This document shows positions 36,701 through 48,479 of a DNA stretch of 64,000 nt, piece after piece (the first letter of the stretch is position 1; each line of letters begins with the position of its first letter). A program made the translations under genes and the position numbers. The stretch comes from Siderastrea siderea (Eukaryota > Cnidaria > Anthozoa > Scleractinia > Rhizangiidae): positions 53,029,230 to 53,093,229 of the forward strand of contig OZ034968.1 in NCBI GenBank assembly GCA_964030785.1, given 5' to 3'. The notes under the pieces are model-generated. The model made no database searches and was not told the DNA's origin. It saw only the letters and a program-made list of their open reading frames with translations.

Positions 36701-39700
36701 TTCCGACTTATTAACAAATTAAAGCAATTTTGTCACAGCGATGAATTTGATTGGCTTACGATTTTAGTTTGATGTCATGACTGCTGCAACCAGCAGGTTC
36801 TATATAATATATATCTAAATTGGTAACCGACCAATCAGAGGCTCTGTCTACTTTCCTGATTTCTCATGTTATCGAGTTCCTGACTTGGTATCCTACAAAG
36901 TGTACCAAAATGGTGCCAAAAGGGGTAAATAATTAAAAGAAATAAACCCCGCAAAATATCACTACCTAAGAAGGACTTCACTTATTCTGATCCCGAATGA
37001 ACTTGTGTACACTTGAAGTTCAAGCAGTTGTCTTGGCCACGAAAAAAAAAAAGTCTCCTAAAGCTCTACCTGTCACACTGGCACTGTTTATGAAAGGGAC
37101 TTGGGGATGGTCTGGACTAATCATCAATAATATTGGTGAGAATCTACGTAAACTGCAGTAGGAAAGGTACCGTTAATTTACCTAAAACGAAAGCAGCAGC
37201 CAATATATTGCTTGTGATATTTTTATTTTTAGTTCAACAGCAAATCAACAAATACGCTGTGTTAGACTGCTCGCTGATTTCGAGACCAAGTATCACTGTA
37301 TCTTATGTTGACATTTTTATTAAGGTGAGTGTTACTGGATCTCTTGCACTAACAGAGAATTGAGATTTAGGAGATTTGGGATGTATAAACCGCCTTTTCG
37401 TAAGCACATTTCTTAAAATTCTGGATACACTTTTCTTAAATGTGAATTCTGGAATGTTGATGTTATTCTTCGAATCTACCTACTTTGTCATATATATAGC
37501 GATCACTCTTAGGAGAAGTAAAGGTTAGATGCGCTGATCAGTACTTTCAGGGTTTTTGTGCTTTCTTGCCCGTCTGCTTGTATTTTCCAACCAAATATTT
37601 ATGAAGGAGACGTTAAATTCAGCAGAGCTGCATGGTTCAAATGTAGCCCTGCAATTACATTCATTTAATCTCTTACAAATAAACATACTAAAAAAGCTAG
37701 ACAAGTAATTTTATCATAGCCTGAAGGGAGCCATTAGCCTTTATAGTGACAGGGAATGGGTCCTCTGCGTCAGATGGGCGTTATTGGGCGAAGGATTCCT
37801 TTCTTGTCATTTTCCTATTGTACCAGAAACTCTGTTGGAACTTGTTCCCGGTAATAGAAGTCTTAACAGGTTCTAGTTTCTTGAAGCATAATTATGAAAT
37901 ATAGACACATGCATGGAATCTGTTAATAGATAATCAGGGAGGAGACGGTTGAGGATAGTAAGGGGTATCTTCGAGATCCATGACTTGCCATATCGATGGC
38001 GTGAAGACAGGTGGCGTGAGGTGATGACCGTCGTTCCCCATTAAAACAAGATAAAATAAACGGTCAAGGGCCTGGCTTCCAAAATCATTGTCGGTAAAAA
38101 TAGAATTGAGCCCTTAGAGTGGAATGAAATGGACTTGAGGCATGATAGTAGCACCTTTCCCGCCTTAGCTTTTACTGACCTACCTGTGTCAATATTTTAT
38201 AATTACGCTTCAAGAAAATAGAACCTGTTAAGACTTCTATTTAATACCTTCTATTACCTTTGTAAGCAAAATTTTTAGGGTTAAAACCAAATATGTGTTA
38301 TCTTATTTACTTTATCATAATTTGACTGGAAAGTCATTGGTTTTACCACAACTGTTATGCCATTCTAGGGAGAATTTCTGTCTGCAACGTCTCCAAAAGA
38401 GGCTCCATTTTCACCTACACTCCTCCCCTCTGAGTCAGAATCAGACAAAATGATGTATCTTTGGATAACTGATTATGTCCAGAACACTGCCTGGTTTGTT
38501 TTCCAACAAGCTGGTGTTCTGAACCAAACGATCACTCCTTCAATGGTACGTTTAGCTAAACTATATAATTACGATAATGGTCTCTACGAAATTTTCACTC
38601 TCAATAATTGAATTTCTAACTTTCTCGTTGGTTCCCCGCACGCAAGTCAGCCGCCGTATTAACTCTGCCATGTTCTGCTACATAAGACAATTGCATGGCA
38701 ATTCATGTGCCCTGGCGCTCAAAAGCTTTCGCCGCGAAGCAAAAGTTTTGCCCGTGGCAAAAAAACAAAATCAACAATGATTGCCAACGTTGAATACTTC
38801 GTAAAACAAATATTTCTCTTGCGCTTGTTAGGCATGAGGTGATTATATAACCACCTCAGCGCTTACGCGCGCTGATGGCAAAAAAAAAAAAAGAAAATGA
38901 ATTACGATGTGTGCTTGTGATGAATATGGATATTTCTGTTTCCTCGGGCCATCACATTCTGTATATTTTTTTACATGTATTTTGAATAAATATTCATAAG
39001 AAAAATGAATTTGACATTCAGTCATTTGACATGCCGGACAGAGATTATCATGAATTTCTCTTGTAATGTGTGCATGTAATCGATGCTTTAAATCTTCAAA
39101 AGAGCTTGAAACAAAATCGCCCCCCTTTGGGAGGAAAATATTGTTAAACTGGATTGAAAGCTTGATAACAGTGGTGTTGTTTGCTTTCTCGATTACTGCA
39201 CAAACTGTGGAGAAGTGCGAGGTTTTGACTTCTTTCACCAATACTGAGTGAAAATAAGCAAGTACCTAAGTCCTTACGTGTCTTGAGATACAAGTAGTAG
39301 AATTGCTTTGTATGACGAAACGTTTCAACAAAAGCATGAGCTCCTGAAAAGATTGGTTTTCAAACAGTTCTCTCAGTGCTGATTTTAAAAGAGTTTGAAT
39401 TGGCGGTGTATGTCTAATTTACAGCGAATTGGAATCGCTGTCTCTAGCCTGGGACCTTTCCTGGTTATCACTGCTGTTTGTCCTACTCTTTCGTTTAATT
39501 TCATACTTAAAATTAAAGCTTGTTTCTTTGCAGCTCCCTAACCTTTTGAATACAGGTGCTTTTAGAATGACCATACCTCAGGTACGTACATTTATACTTA
39601 TTATGGCTCAATGAACAGAAATAGCTTGAAGAAACAACTCAGATGTTTAAAACATTATCATCCTGCCCACGGCATGCACTTAGCAGATAAGCATACATGT

Positions 39701-42700
39701 GGATAGTTCATGGATTATCGAAATCCCAATAATAAAGTCTGGTCTTGTGAAGATTTTCTTGTAAAAGACACTGGGATGTAAACGAAATTGTGTAACCTGG
39801 ATATTCCCCCATTTCTTACAAACTTGTTTTCATCGCCAGCCTTCCAAATCTCATTTACCTACAAACCACGAGGTGATTTATGTTTAGAGTAGGTTGTGGT
39901 CAGTCAGTATTCAACGACAGAATCCAGCAGGAATTAAATGCAACCAAGAGATGCAACGCAATGCTATCATATGTATACACTGGCTCGGCCAGAGATCCCC
40001 AGTGGGTGTTGCGATGTTTTGCCTTAATCACCTAGTAATATTGATGTGCGAACCAGAGGCCTATTGCCTATTGAAACAAAACGAAGGTTTGTAAACAGTA
40101 CAGTGATGGATATTTGCTGAGCCGCGAAGCGGTGAGGCAGGCAAGGTAAATATCTACCACTCTTCAACGACACTGAGGGCCAGTGGATAGCCAGCACCAA
40201 ATAGTTCCTTTCTTCTGAGAAATGAGAAAACACTCGCGCGCGAAATCCAGAACGAATTGCTGGGAGGTGAGTAGCAAATGCTATCCCTAGTTTGAGTAGC
40301 CAATCAGAGCGCGCGAAAAACACTATCCACTGGTTTGGTGGATACTAATATACAATATTTTCACACTAAACTGAATACATATTCTTTAACAACATTTAAA
40401 CTCGACATTTGGCCCATTTGGTTGCAAAGAAAAGAACAGATTCCAACAGGTTATGTTGGCTGATGTTCACAGCAAAAAGATTGCTTTCCAAGCTGAATTA
40501 TGGTTCATTCAATTTTGGATGTTCCTGTAGCATTACTAATGCTACAGGAACATCCAAAATTGAATGAACCATAATGTATTTAGCCTTACTTACTCCCCCT
40601 TGGTGAAAAAGCGGTTAGAGATACTGTACAAGAGGTTATATTTATTTATTATTATTATATTTTAACATGGAGGAAGAAATGTAGTAAGGAGGTTTACGAA
40701 AATTTAACTTAGAATTGCCGTAGCTCATATAACTTTTTATTAGCTTTACCAGCGTTACCCGAACCGTCCAATGAAGTTGGTTGGGTGCTCCACTGAGCGT
40801 CCCCAGATATCGACGTCCTCTGCTGGAGTTAGACTCTCGATGCAGGGTCAGCAGAAATACTTCGTACTACTGGAAAATGGCGCAGATGTTTACACATTCA
40901 CCTTAGGAGTGGTGAGAAAGAAAATAATAACTGAACACATGAACAAGCTGAAGCCAAATAATCAGTACGCTGTCAGAACCTAAGACTGACATTTTTATTT
41001 GTTGTTGTCGTTTTTGCTAGGCTTTTTTTTAGTATGATCATACAACAAAGGTTGTGAGAGGGTTGTTAAAAGTTTTGAACGAGAAAATTTTGCTTTTTTA
41101 AATTGCGTTTACAGAAGAGAAAGTTCCAAAGTTCAATAGCTCTCTTTCTTGTGTGGATGTAAGTCTCCTTTATATGACAAAGGATAATGACATTCAAAAT
41201 GTTACGACTTATTCTAGAAAGTATGCGACACAGTTTCCTCCTTTTTGGAGAAATACTTTTTTGATATATTAACTCTGATAAGTACACTTAATTCTGATAA
41301 CCAGGGCATGTGCATTTTCAACATTTATTCATGCACTAAACTGAGTTAATTTGACCGTTCACTCTGTGCGTTTTTCTTTTAAGGAAATTTCTTCCCTCAC
41401 AAAACTTACTGTAAAGGAAAGTAACCTCACTGGTCACGTGGATACGTTAAAGTATGTTTTTTTTTGTCTATTTTCATGAAAAATTGTATTGATGTTATGG
41501 TTTTCTCATCACGCTTTATGGAAATTAGTAGAATGAATGAATCCAATTAGGATTTCTCTCCACTTCAGTAACCTTCTAACGAAGAAATGTGTGGTTGATG
41601 ACATGTAGCAATCGTTGTGGTCTCGTCAGCTCAGTAAAGGCTCAAGTTAAAGGGGCAGTATCAGGGGGATTTTGCTCGCGTTTGCAATACTTTGAAAAGC
41701 CAATAGTCGCATTAACATAAATGAAAACCTAAAACTGATGGTCTATTTCTTGTTCAGACATCATACTAATTCAGTGAAACTATTCATAAGTGTCTTTGGC
41801 CACGCATGGCCAGGATGGAAATGCAGTTACAACTTAAAAACGTTTGGCCAACGTTTTCAAGTTCTGTGCTTGTCTCTTGCAAAACTTACTGAAAAGCTCA
41901 TTATCGTTTGCTTTCCTTGCAAAAATTCACTCGATATCTCCCTCTTGGTTTTCAGGAGCATGCTGTGTGTGAGTGAAGGCATTTAATCATAATTTTTGTA
42001 AAGTTTTGACGAAACGCGAGCAAAATCCTGGTGACACAGCCTCTTTACGTCGTGTAAACCGGGCTCTTGAACTATTGTGGAGCTTTCTGTATTAGACTTG
42101 CCACAAGTTAACTAACCAGACGATGTATGAGTAGAAGAGTGTAATACCTAGGCATTTGCAGCGTTTATTATTCTTGCATAAAGGATGCCGGAAATTTTAT
42201 TCTCAATCACCATAGTGTTCTATTCAACAACATTCATATTCACGCTCAGTCGTATTTAGGTATGGACAAAAATTATTGATCAGCAGACTAAGCCAAGCTG
42301 GGACGACTTGGCTTAGGAGTGGCTAGTAATGCGACCCGCGTGATTGTGGGCCGTTCGCCTCTGCGTTGCTCCGCTGAAAGACTGAGCAAGAATGAAGGAA
42401 AAACGTGCCAAATCAGTATTTATCATAGCAGTGACGTAATCGCACGTGATCCTATTCACTAGCGATGAAAAACGTGTTATGTTATTGAATTCAACTTTGC
42501 ATATCATTATGAGTGTTTTGAACAATAAGTATCTTTGCTTACATTAAACGCTATCAACCTGTCTAGAGAGAATGGCATAAAAATTCACTCATCTATGGGT
42601 TAAAGAAAGGAGCGTCATGGAAAGGCCTGGACATCGTTGGTTCTACAGTTAGAGGGAGAACAATGTGTTTAACCATGCCTACTTTTCGCAGCAGTAAAAT

Positions 42701-45700
42701 TGCACCTGACTTGACTTGCGCTATAACTGTATCCTCCACAAACTTCACAAAGGGCTTAAAGGTCCTTACATGATACATTATTCCTGAAACACTTTTATCG
42801 GAAATTGTTCCGAGTCATAGGATTCTCCTTTAAAACCACTCTTGAAGTGCCTGAGGTAAGGCTGAATGGCAACCTGATCTCTTATCTAACTAAGGATTTC
42901 TTTTTGTTCCGGTAAGGACTACTCTGTGCGATGTACCGCCAATATTAAACAATTATTGGACGAGGTTGAGCAAAATATCGTGATTTGTTAGTGGCGGGCA
43001 GATCAATTATTTGCCGATGCCGAAGGCAGAGGCAAATAATTGATCTGCGAGACACTGGCAAATCACGATATTTTGCGAAATCGAGTCCAATAATTGTTTT
43101 AACATTCAACAAGACAATGTGTTTATGCATTTAACCAGCACACTTGATTCACAATTATTTATTCCTACACCAAGTGCGCGCTTTTATTTCGTTCAAAACT
43201 TTAACTGATTCTGCACAAAAAATGCAACATTAGTAAATTCCGTTTTCGCCAATAATTAATTGCTTTAAAACAAATACACCAACTGATTTGCCAAAAAGTA
43301 CAACGTTCAAAAGGAAGATTCACACTTTTTTCTCCAATTTTTTTAGGCAAAAATCGCAGAAGTTCCGCACTTTAATGGCTTACTTGTCTGCATTTGAGTT
43401 TGAGCTCTGAACAAGTGACTCAACTGCGCAAGAGCAGAATTATTCGCAGCGAAACAACTTCGCACCGTAATGCGCATGAGCAGACGATTATTCGTAGGCA
43501 GTTATTTGCAGCGACGTAATGGTCTCTCGGCCAATTAAAACGCCGGATAAAACAACGTGAATGATAATTAAAGTGATTATGTAGCTCCCGGCCTTAAAAA
43601 AATCCGGATCACGGAATATCAACTCTGAATATCACCAGCCACTTCTCCATATTGAATTTGCCGCAACCTTCTTCAATGGTCATGTGCTGTTATATCTCCA
43701 CCAACCATAACGGGGTTCTCTTGGAAATCAACCCAGCTAATCGTGGTTTCAATGGTTTTATTATATAACTCTCGAAGGTGAAAATCGAGACTTTCAGATT
43801 TTTCCCAACAGCACGCGTTTTTCTAGAAGGAGGCAGTGAAAACACTAAATAAATATAATTCAACAAGAAACTAGGATCAGCTACAGCCTCACCCCGTTAA
43901 AGTCAACAGAGAGATAATAATATGAAATGATAACTGCCTTGACCGAGCCAGGCTGGTGAGGAGGGAGGGGGGGGGCTTGATTTAGGTTAGCCTTCTTCAA
44001 AGCCGTTCAGTAACTATGTTCACTTAATGAATGAAAACACGCAAAATAGATCCATTATCTTATATGATTCCTTCATTACTACTGAACTGCGGGACATACA
44101 TCACATATCATGGTGGCATGGTGACATGATGGCATGGTGCCTAACAACATTTTACATAATCATTTGTCAGATTATACGACCACTTGTCGGATTTTGAGGT
44201 TTTGCTTTGGCCCGGCCTTTGATCCGGACAATAAGCCTTCATATGGCCTTTCTGACGACATCAGTAGCACCTCAAACTTAGAAGGCATGACGCACGTGCC
44301 TCCCAGGCACCTCTGTTCTCCCTCTCGCGAGACTCTTTACTAAACGACTTTTTTTTTTTCGTTACAATGTCTTAGACCTTCTCGCGATCTTTATCCCCCT
44401 ACAAGTGCATGACAAGGCTCTTAAATTGGCTCTTGGAGGTCTCGACCTTCTCCTTGGCCGTTTGGTAGACGAGCTGGTAATACGTCGTCTTGTCATGCTT
44501 GGCGACCGTGGCCTTATTTTGTAGGGTCTCAAGCATTTCTAATGCTTCGTACTTACTGAACTCTGTCAGAGGACGTGATGCATAGGCCAGTATTCTTTCA
44601 ACCAGATTCCCCGGAGATGCGTTCGTAACCATCTCCACTGACTGCTTCAACCATCGAAGCTCCTCACACAGTCGATAGCATAGAAAGAATCGACAGTTGC
44701 TCACCCACAACTTCCACCTTTGTCATGGAATCACGTGAACAAAGAAGCTAGTTCTCATTTTTCTGGCCCAACAAAAGAACAACGGCAACCATTTAACCTT
44801 CTCCCATGTGTAATACGACCCACGCGATTTCGGGTGGGAGGGTGGGCCTTTCACCTCTGCGTTGCTTCGCTGAAAGACTGAGCTAGAGTAAAGGAAAAAC
44901 TCCCAAAATCAGTATTTATCATAGCAGTGAGGCAATTGCACGCAGTTCAATTAGCCATGAAAGATTAGTTATTTTAGTGAATTCAACTTTGCATATCATT
45001 ATGAGTGTTGTGAATAGCAGCTCGGATTTCAAAATGCGAACAAAAATATAGCTAGTATTATTGAATTACTGAATTTCTAGCTTGGCATTGGTTAATCGTA
45101 CAGGTTATCAGCGAATAAACCTGCTTTTTGCCTTACAAGGAAGTTTGGACGCCTTGTCATGCCGGATGCGGCTTTTGGAAGCTGTCTCTTCGACGCAAAA
45201 GTTTTGTCCAAGACTATGACAAGAGAAATGCAGCAAAGATTTTAAAAGCTAAGAATTTAATAAGAAAAATTATTCCGGTTCGCCCTTATGGAAATGAGGT
45301 GGTCAAAAATGTCCCAAAAAATATCCAAAATGTCGGATATTTGATATGCCGTATTCCAAAACGGCGAAAAATACGTTATGTTAACTGGTCCTCGTTGCCT
45401 TGTCTTAAGCCAAATATTCCTTTGAACTCTGGAGATGGGATCGAGGCAACAAGGGCCAATTAAAATGAGGCAAAAGAGTACTGTATTTTCCGCCATTTTG
45501 GAAATAAGGTGTATTTCAGCGTTGAAACTTACACTTTTTTCACGTTACCATAAAAAGGTGCCCAGGAAATCGTGTCGAAAGGGTTGGAAAAGAAAGGGGC
45601 GGGGTGGGTGTGGACGGGGGGAGTTTGTGCCTGCCCTGAGAAATTTCGGTCTGTGCTAAGACGAACTGTACCCTTGGTTTAGAGTATGGGTTCTCCTTTT

Positions 45701-48251
45701 TGTTACGAACAAAGGCTCAAAAACGTACAATGCTTTTAGTGCAGGCTATTAACATAGAGTTTATACATGCGTAAAACGTTCAAATTTGGAATGTAATTAT
45801 CTGTTCTCATTTTTTTTTCACAGGATTAAGGTTCATTTGATTAAGTCAGCCATCGGAGATATCTCGGTATAGTAATGAAACTTTTATACCACGACAATAA
45901 ATTATGGCGCGAAGCCTTGGTTTGACCTCTTTAGTTAAATGCAATAAACAAGTGGTTGAAGGCGGTTGGTGGTGTGACATTTTCAAGCGTGCACAAAAAC
46001 AAAACAAACCAAAAACAAACCAAAAGTACATGCAGGGACCTTTCTTCCAGGGCCACAACAGTAGCTGCACCCTACACTGTAAATTCAGAAGATCTGTTTC
46101 AGCCCCAAAATGCTGAATTAGCCCCTGAGGCCCCTGGAGCTGAATAGCCCACTGTGGGGCTATTTCAGCCACAGCTGGGACAGAACTAACCCCATTGAAA
46201 GCCGAAACAGCCCACAGTGAGACCCAATTTGGCCCTTTTGTGCCGGCCCAGCCCCTGTAAATAGGGATAATATGGCCTTAAAATAGAGAGCCAAGTTAGC
46301 CCCAAAACTGGCACTGTATTTTACTCACCTAAACGGCCCTATTTTGGGGACTAAAACAAAACTTCTGAATTTACAGTGTATGATGTCCAGCAGTTCGTGA
46401 TAATGAATGACACTGACTTAGGTGTCTTAATTTGCAGTTCAACATGAGACTTCTTCAATTCTTCTTGGACACAGTTGGAGACAAACGCATCCTCGAGCTA
46501 GTGAACAGTAAGAAACAAACGTTTTGCTCTGTTTTCTTTGCTCTTCCAACAAACTTCCTATCATACCAATTCTCTTCAGTGGGTAACTACAATGAGCCCC
46601 GTAACAGTTTAAAATCAGTGGTATCTACATCTTTTCATATACCTATCTGCTAGTGGTAAAAGTTATTTGCTTTGGTGTTTTAAAATCAAAATCTGATATG
46701 GACCGAAATTGACCACCATACTGATAGACTGATACAGGGGCAAGTTGCTAAGAACTTATACGTCCGGCGTAACTTAAAACGTCAGTGGACGTTCACTCCA
46801 GTCAAAGTCACTATTTTAATGTCTGACGTTAGCAGTTACGTCCGGCTTTAGGTTTTATGCAAAACACTCCAGAATACCACGTATAGACTGATATCGACCG
46901 TGATATATTTAACAAATATCCTGCGAAATCGTCGGAATGTCACCCGATACTGAACCGACGAGGCCGGGGCTGAGTTGGGTAAATCAGGGTACATTCCCGA
47001 AGAATGAGCAGGAAATTGTTATTGTTTAACAAATTCTCATCAAGTACCATTTTCTGCAGGAGAAACAAGGAGAAAATAAGACCCCGTTTCCATGATAATC
47101 ACGCGTGAAGAAAGCACGGCAGTTATGACCCAGTTATCACAACAAACATTCACTTTATTATATCGGTAGTGTAGCACCTCTCAAAAGCTTGTATTTTCAT
47201 TGGACCGCTATATGTAGCAGCTCTATTGTTTTTACGCCTCGTTCTTTGTTTCTTTTGTTTGTTCTATTGTTTAGCGGACTAATCGTGGAAGACCTTACGA
47301 CAGCTGCTACATCCTATTATATATAAGACTAGTTTACAATTTGAAAAGCTGAAGGAAATACATTTTAGCCTTTGTAAAATTTCCGTAAAAAACTATCAAA
47401 GCTACCTCACCGTTCAATCTGTTTGCTTGAACAAGCCCTGAAAGAAGATCTGCAGTGCATTTCTAAAGTCTTCTATATAAAGGGAGTAATTCAGGGGGCG
47501 CGGTGATGTAGTGGTTAGCGTGTTGGACTTCAGATCTGAAGGTCGGTCTCTCTCCACCCAGGTGTAGAAAATAGGTACCGGCGACATACTGCTGGGGATA
47601 ACCCTGCGATGGACTAGCATCCTATTTAGCCCGGGGAGTAGCGATACTCTCGGTTGCTTCATGCTCAAGAAACCGGGATAAGCTCCGGCCGAGTGGGCCA
47701 CTTTGGCTCGTTTGCGACTTTACTGTATCACTGAGTAAAGGCCCGGTGACCGTTTGACAAAGGTTCGCATAAACAGGTGTTACTAAATTACTTTTGAGTG
47801 TTAAAAGCTCTAAACCGTATTTTATAGGTACCGTATCGCCCGTAAACAAATTTTATTGTTTCTCAGAAATTGCTGCGGTTGGCTTTCCTTTGCCTGTTGT
47901 GGACGGTTCACAGCTGGTAAATGTTGAAGTCGTGCATGGTCAGGTAAGAAAACCTTTAACAATCGGGGCTGGACCGTTCGATGTTAGTTGCAGGTGGATT
48001 GGTTGATTGATTAACGGCATCAATTGACTGACTTGCTGACTGACTGTCTGACTGACTAACTGACTGACTGTCTGATTGACTAACTGACTGACTGTCTGAT
48101 TGACTGATTGATCGATGAAATGATTGATAGATTGCTTTGCATCTTTTGACAGAATTTCATCTTGATAGCAACAGATGTGAAGCACGCACCCACTAAACAT
48201 TCTGGTGGGAAGAAAAGTGAGGAAGGAAAGACCAAGATAGCCCTAGTCTAA
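30757..48251 (+). CDS. BPI/LBP-family lipid-transfer protein (secreted)
   Basis: Family members bind LPS or lipids at the bacterial surface. Sixteen exons: 30757-30874, 33100-33211, 33719-33844, 35385-35458, 35911-36001, 36423-36486, 36600-36660, 37233-37324, 38369-38545, 39534-39581, 40744-40911, 41384-41451, 45824-45866, 46438-46507, 47867-47943, 48153-48251. They sum to 1488 nt, 495 residues (human BPI 487). Residues 1-23 are a signal peptide; NPGIRLRITNKGL matches the mature BPI start. Cys158 (GCSSS) and Cys197 (LCQET) sit where the BPI disulfide Cys135-Cys175 lies. A Ser/Pro-rich linker in exon 9 (SPKEAPFSPTLLPSESES) joins the two barrels, then YLWITDYVQNTAWFVFQQAG; GFPLP lies in exon 15. 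Sequons include KNATI, VNDSF, LNQTI and SNLTG. The lysine-rich tail is longer than in human BPI. BPI versus LBP cannot be separated by eye. Confidence 0.95.
31221..31425. repeat. Inverted repeat in BPI intron 1
   Basis: GGGTAACCACGCATTTTTC near 31260 pairs with GAAAAAATGCGTGGTTACCC near 31370, and outer text with AAATCCA / TGGATTTT continues the pairing. This is a roughly 200-bp foldback, probably a MITE. A G-rich tract (31143-31169) lies just before it. Confidence 0.55.
32608..32650. repeat. Perfect 19-bp-arm hairpin
   Basis: CAACCTCGTTCCCAGGGTC pairs perfectly with GACCCTGGGAACGAGGTTG across a 5-base TCTCT loop, in BPI intron 1. It resembles the core of a very abundant aquatic-animal repeat; the identity of the family is from memory and not verified. 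Confidence 0.7.
34249..35223. mobile_element. 975-bp TIR element in BPI intron 3
   Basis: The left end ATACCGTGTTTTCTCGATT pairs with the right end, which closes ATCGAGAAAATACGGTAT. Subterminal GTTTATTCG and CGCCGG motifs repeat on both sides. The interior holds a smaller element (34476-34652). No transposase domain is seen. The termini resemble those of the hairpin at 23275-23367. Confidence 0.7.
34476..34652. mobile_element. 177-bp MITE nested in the 975-bp element
   Basis: It starts TAGATCGTTTTCAC and ends GTGAAAACGATCTA, with CACGTG next to both ends, and is flanked by TTTA on each side (34472-34475 and 34653-34656). It contains TGACGTCA at 34630 and two ATGGCCGC motifs. The 4-bp flank may be the target duplication. 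Confidence 0.65.
40180..40333. repeat. Short inverted repeat in BPI intron 10
   Basis: CCAGTGGATAG at 40180 pairs with CTATCCACTGG at 40323, enclosing about 130 bases with GCGCGCGA text. This is likely a small MITE or its remnant. Confidence 0.4.
40497..40575. repeat. Perfect 38-bp-arm palindrome in BPI intron 10
   Basis: Arms at 40497-40534 and 40538-40575 are perfect reverse complements (ATTATGGTTCATTC...GCATT), separated only by ACT. The RNA would fold into a long uninterrupted hairpin. It lies about 170 bases before the acceptor of exon 11. Confidence 0.85.
41649..42047. mobile_element. MITE in BPI intron 12
   Basis: Imperfect terminal inverted repeats pair AAAGGGGCAGTATCAGGGGG and ATTTTGCTCGCG at the left with CGCGAGCAAAAT and CCTGGTGACACAGCCTCTTT at the right. 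The element is about 400 bp. No coding content is recognised. Confidence 0.5.
42305..42530. repeat. Direct repeat in BPI intron 12, copy 1
   Basis: It shares ordered blocks with 44805-45020: CTCTGCGTTGC, TCCGCTGAAAGACTGAGC, ATCAGTATTTATCATAGCAG and TGAATTCAACTTTGCATATC, ending with ATTATGAGTGTT. The two copies are in the same orientation, about 2.5 kb apart. Probably one dispersed repeat family. Confidence 0.65.
42947..43099. mobile_element. Palindromic MITE in BPI intron 12
   Basis: AAACAATTATTGGA at the left pairs with TCCAATAATTGTTT at the right. Pairing continues through AAAATATCGTGATTTG and GATCAATTATTTGCC almost to the centre. TTAA occurs at both edges (42945-42948 and 43099-43102), consistent with a TTAA target duplication. 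Confidence 0.7.
44399..44710 (-). pseudogene. Unrecognised coding-like fragment inside BPI intron 12
   Basis: The - strand has about 100 open codons ending at a stop near 44399. The peptide is helix-rich and of normal composition: EELRWLKQSVEMV, LVERILAYASRPLTEFSKYE, ALEMLETLQNKATVAKHDK, TTYYQLVYQTAKEKVET. It has no clear ATG or acceptor; an upstream frame with a possible start near 44730 runs into it only by changing frame. It is not recognised. It may be a retrocopy fragment, an exon of an antisense gene, or transposon-derived. Confidence 0.35.
44805..45020. repeat. Direct repeat in BPI intron 12, copy 2
   Basis: Partner of 42305-42530, with the same ordered blocks including CTCTGCGTTGCTTCGCTGAA and TCAACTTTGCATATCATTAT. 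Confidence 0.65.
46073..46380. mobile_element. 308-bp MITE with TA-flanked inverted ends
   Basis: It starts TACACTGTAAATTCAGAAG and ends CTTCTGAATTTACAGTGTA, a perfect 19-bp inverted repeat. The outer TA on each side can be a TA target duplication, as for Tc1/mariner elements (inference). The interior is rich in GGGGC/GCCCC motifs such as TTAGCCCC and CAGCCCC. It lies between exons 13 and 14 of the BPI gene. Confidence 0.75.
47494..47735 (+). mobile_element. tRNA-derived SINE in BPI intron 14
   Basis: The head GCGGTGATGTAGTGGTTAGC and TTGGACTTCAGATCTGAAGG resemble a tRNA with an A-box-like TAGTGGTTAGC; the B-box region (GGTCGGTCTC) has drifted. The body has CTGCGATGGACTAGCATCC, GCTTCATGCT, AAGCTCCGGCC and GGGCCACTTTGGCTCG, resembling SINE bodies I associate with coral genomes (from memory, unverified). 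No poly(A) tail is clear. Confidence 0.6.
48010..48120. repeat. TGAC/TGAT microsatellite
   Basis: About 110 bases of TGACTGACTG with TGTCTGAT and TAACTGAC variants, ending about 30 bases before the acceptor of the last BPI exon. Confidence 0.85.
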
Positions 48252-48452
48252 GCGACTACATGAAATGTTTCTTGAAACTAATTTTGTAGAATGTTCTATT
48301 TTGTTGAAAGTAACCTTTTCCATTTTCCTAGCACAGGTGAAGCTAGAATATTGTATTTTGGGGCAATTTTAAGTCGATGTTAAGCGGTGTGATTTTTTCA
48401 ATAAGTAAATGAAACGTAACCTAATGAACATAATGGATCTTAAGACATGAGA

Positions 48453-48458
48453 AATAAA
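48453..48458 (+). promoter_or_regulatory. Likely BPI/LBP poly(A) signal
   Basis: AATAAA lies about 200 bases after the stop codon of the BPI/LBP gene; no closer AATAAA was noticed. Confidence 0.55.
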
Positions 48459-48479
48459 AACTTGTAAAGGAAAGCCTGC

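Noticed and set aside
38843..39241. 132-residue - strand frame in BPI intron 9
   Set aside because: Starts without clear context and ends in a poly-Phe run over a poly-A tract; no family pattern.
45128..45463. 111-residue + strand frame in BPI intron 12
   Set aside because: Composition is odd and there is no domain; it lies among repeats and would need to be skipped by the BPI transcript.
47494..47570. Possible functional tRNA gene
   Set aside because: The A-box-like part is present but the B box and acceptor stem do not fit; the following conserved body makes it a SINE.
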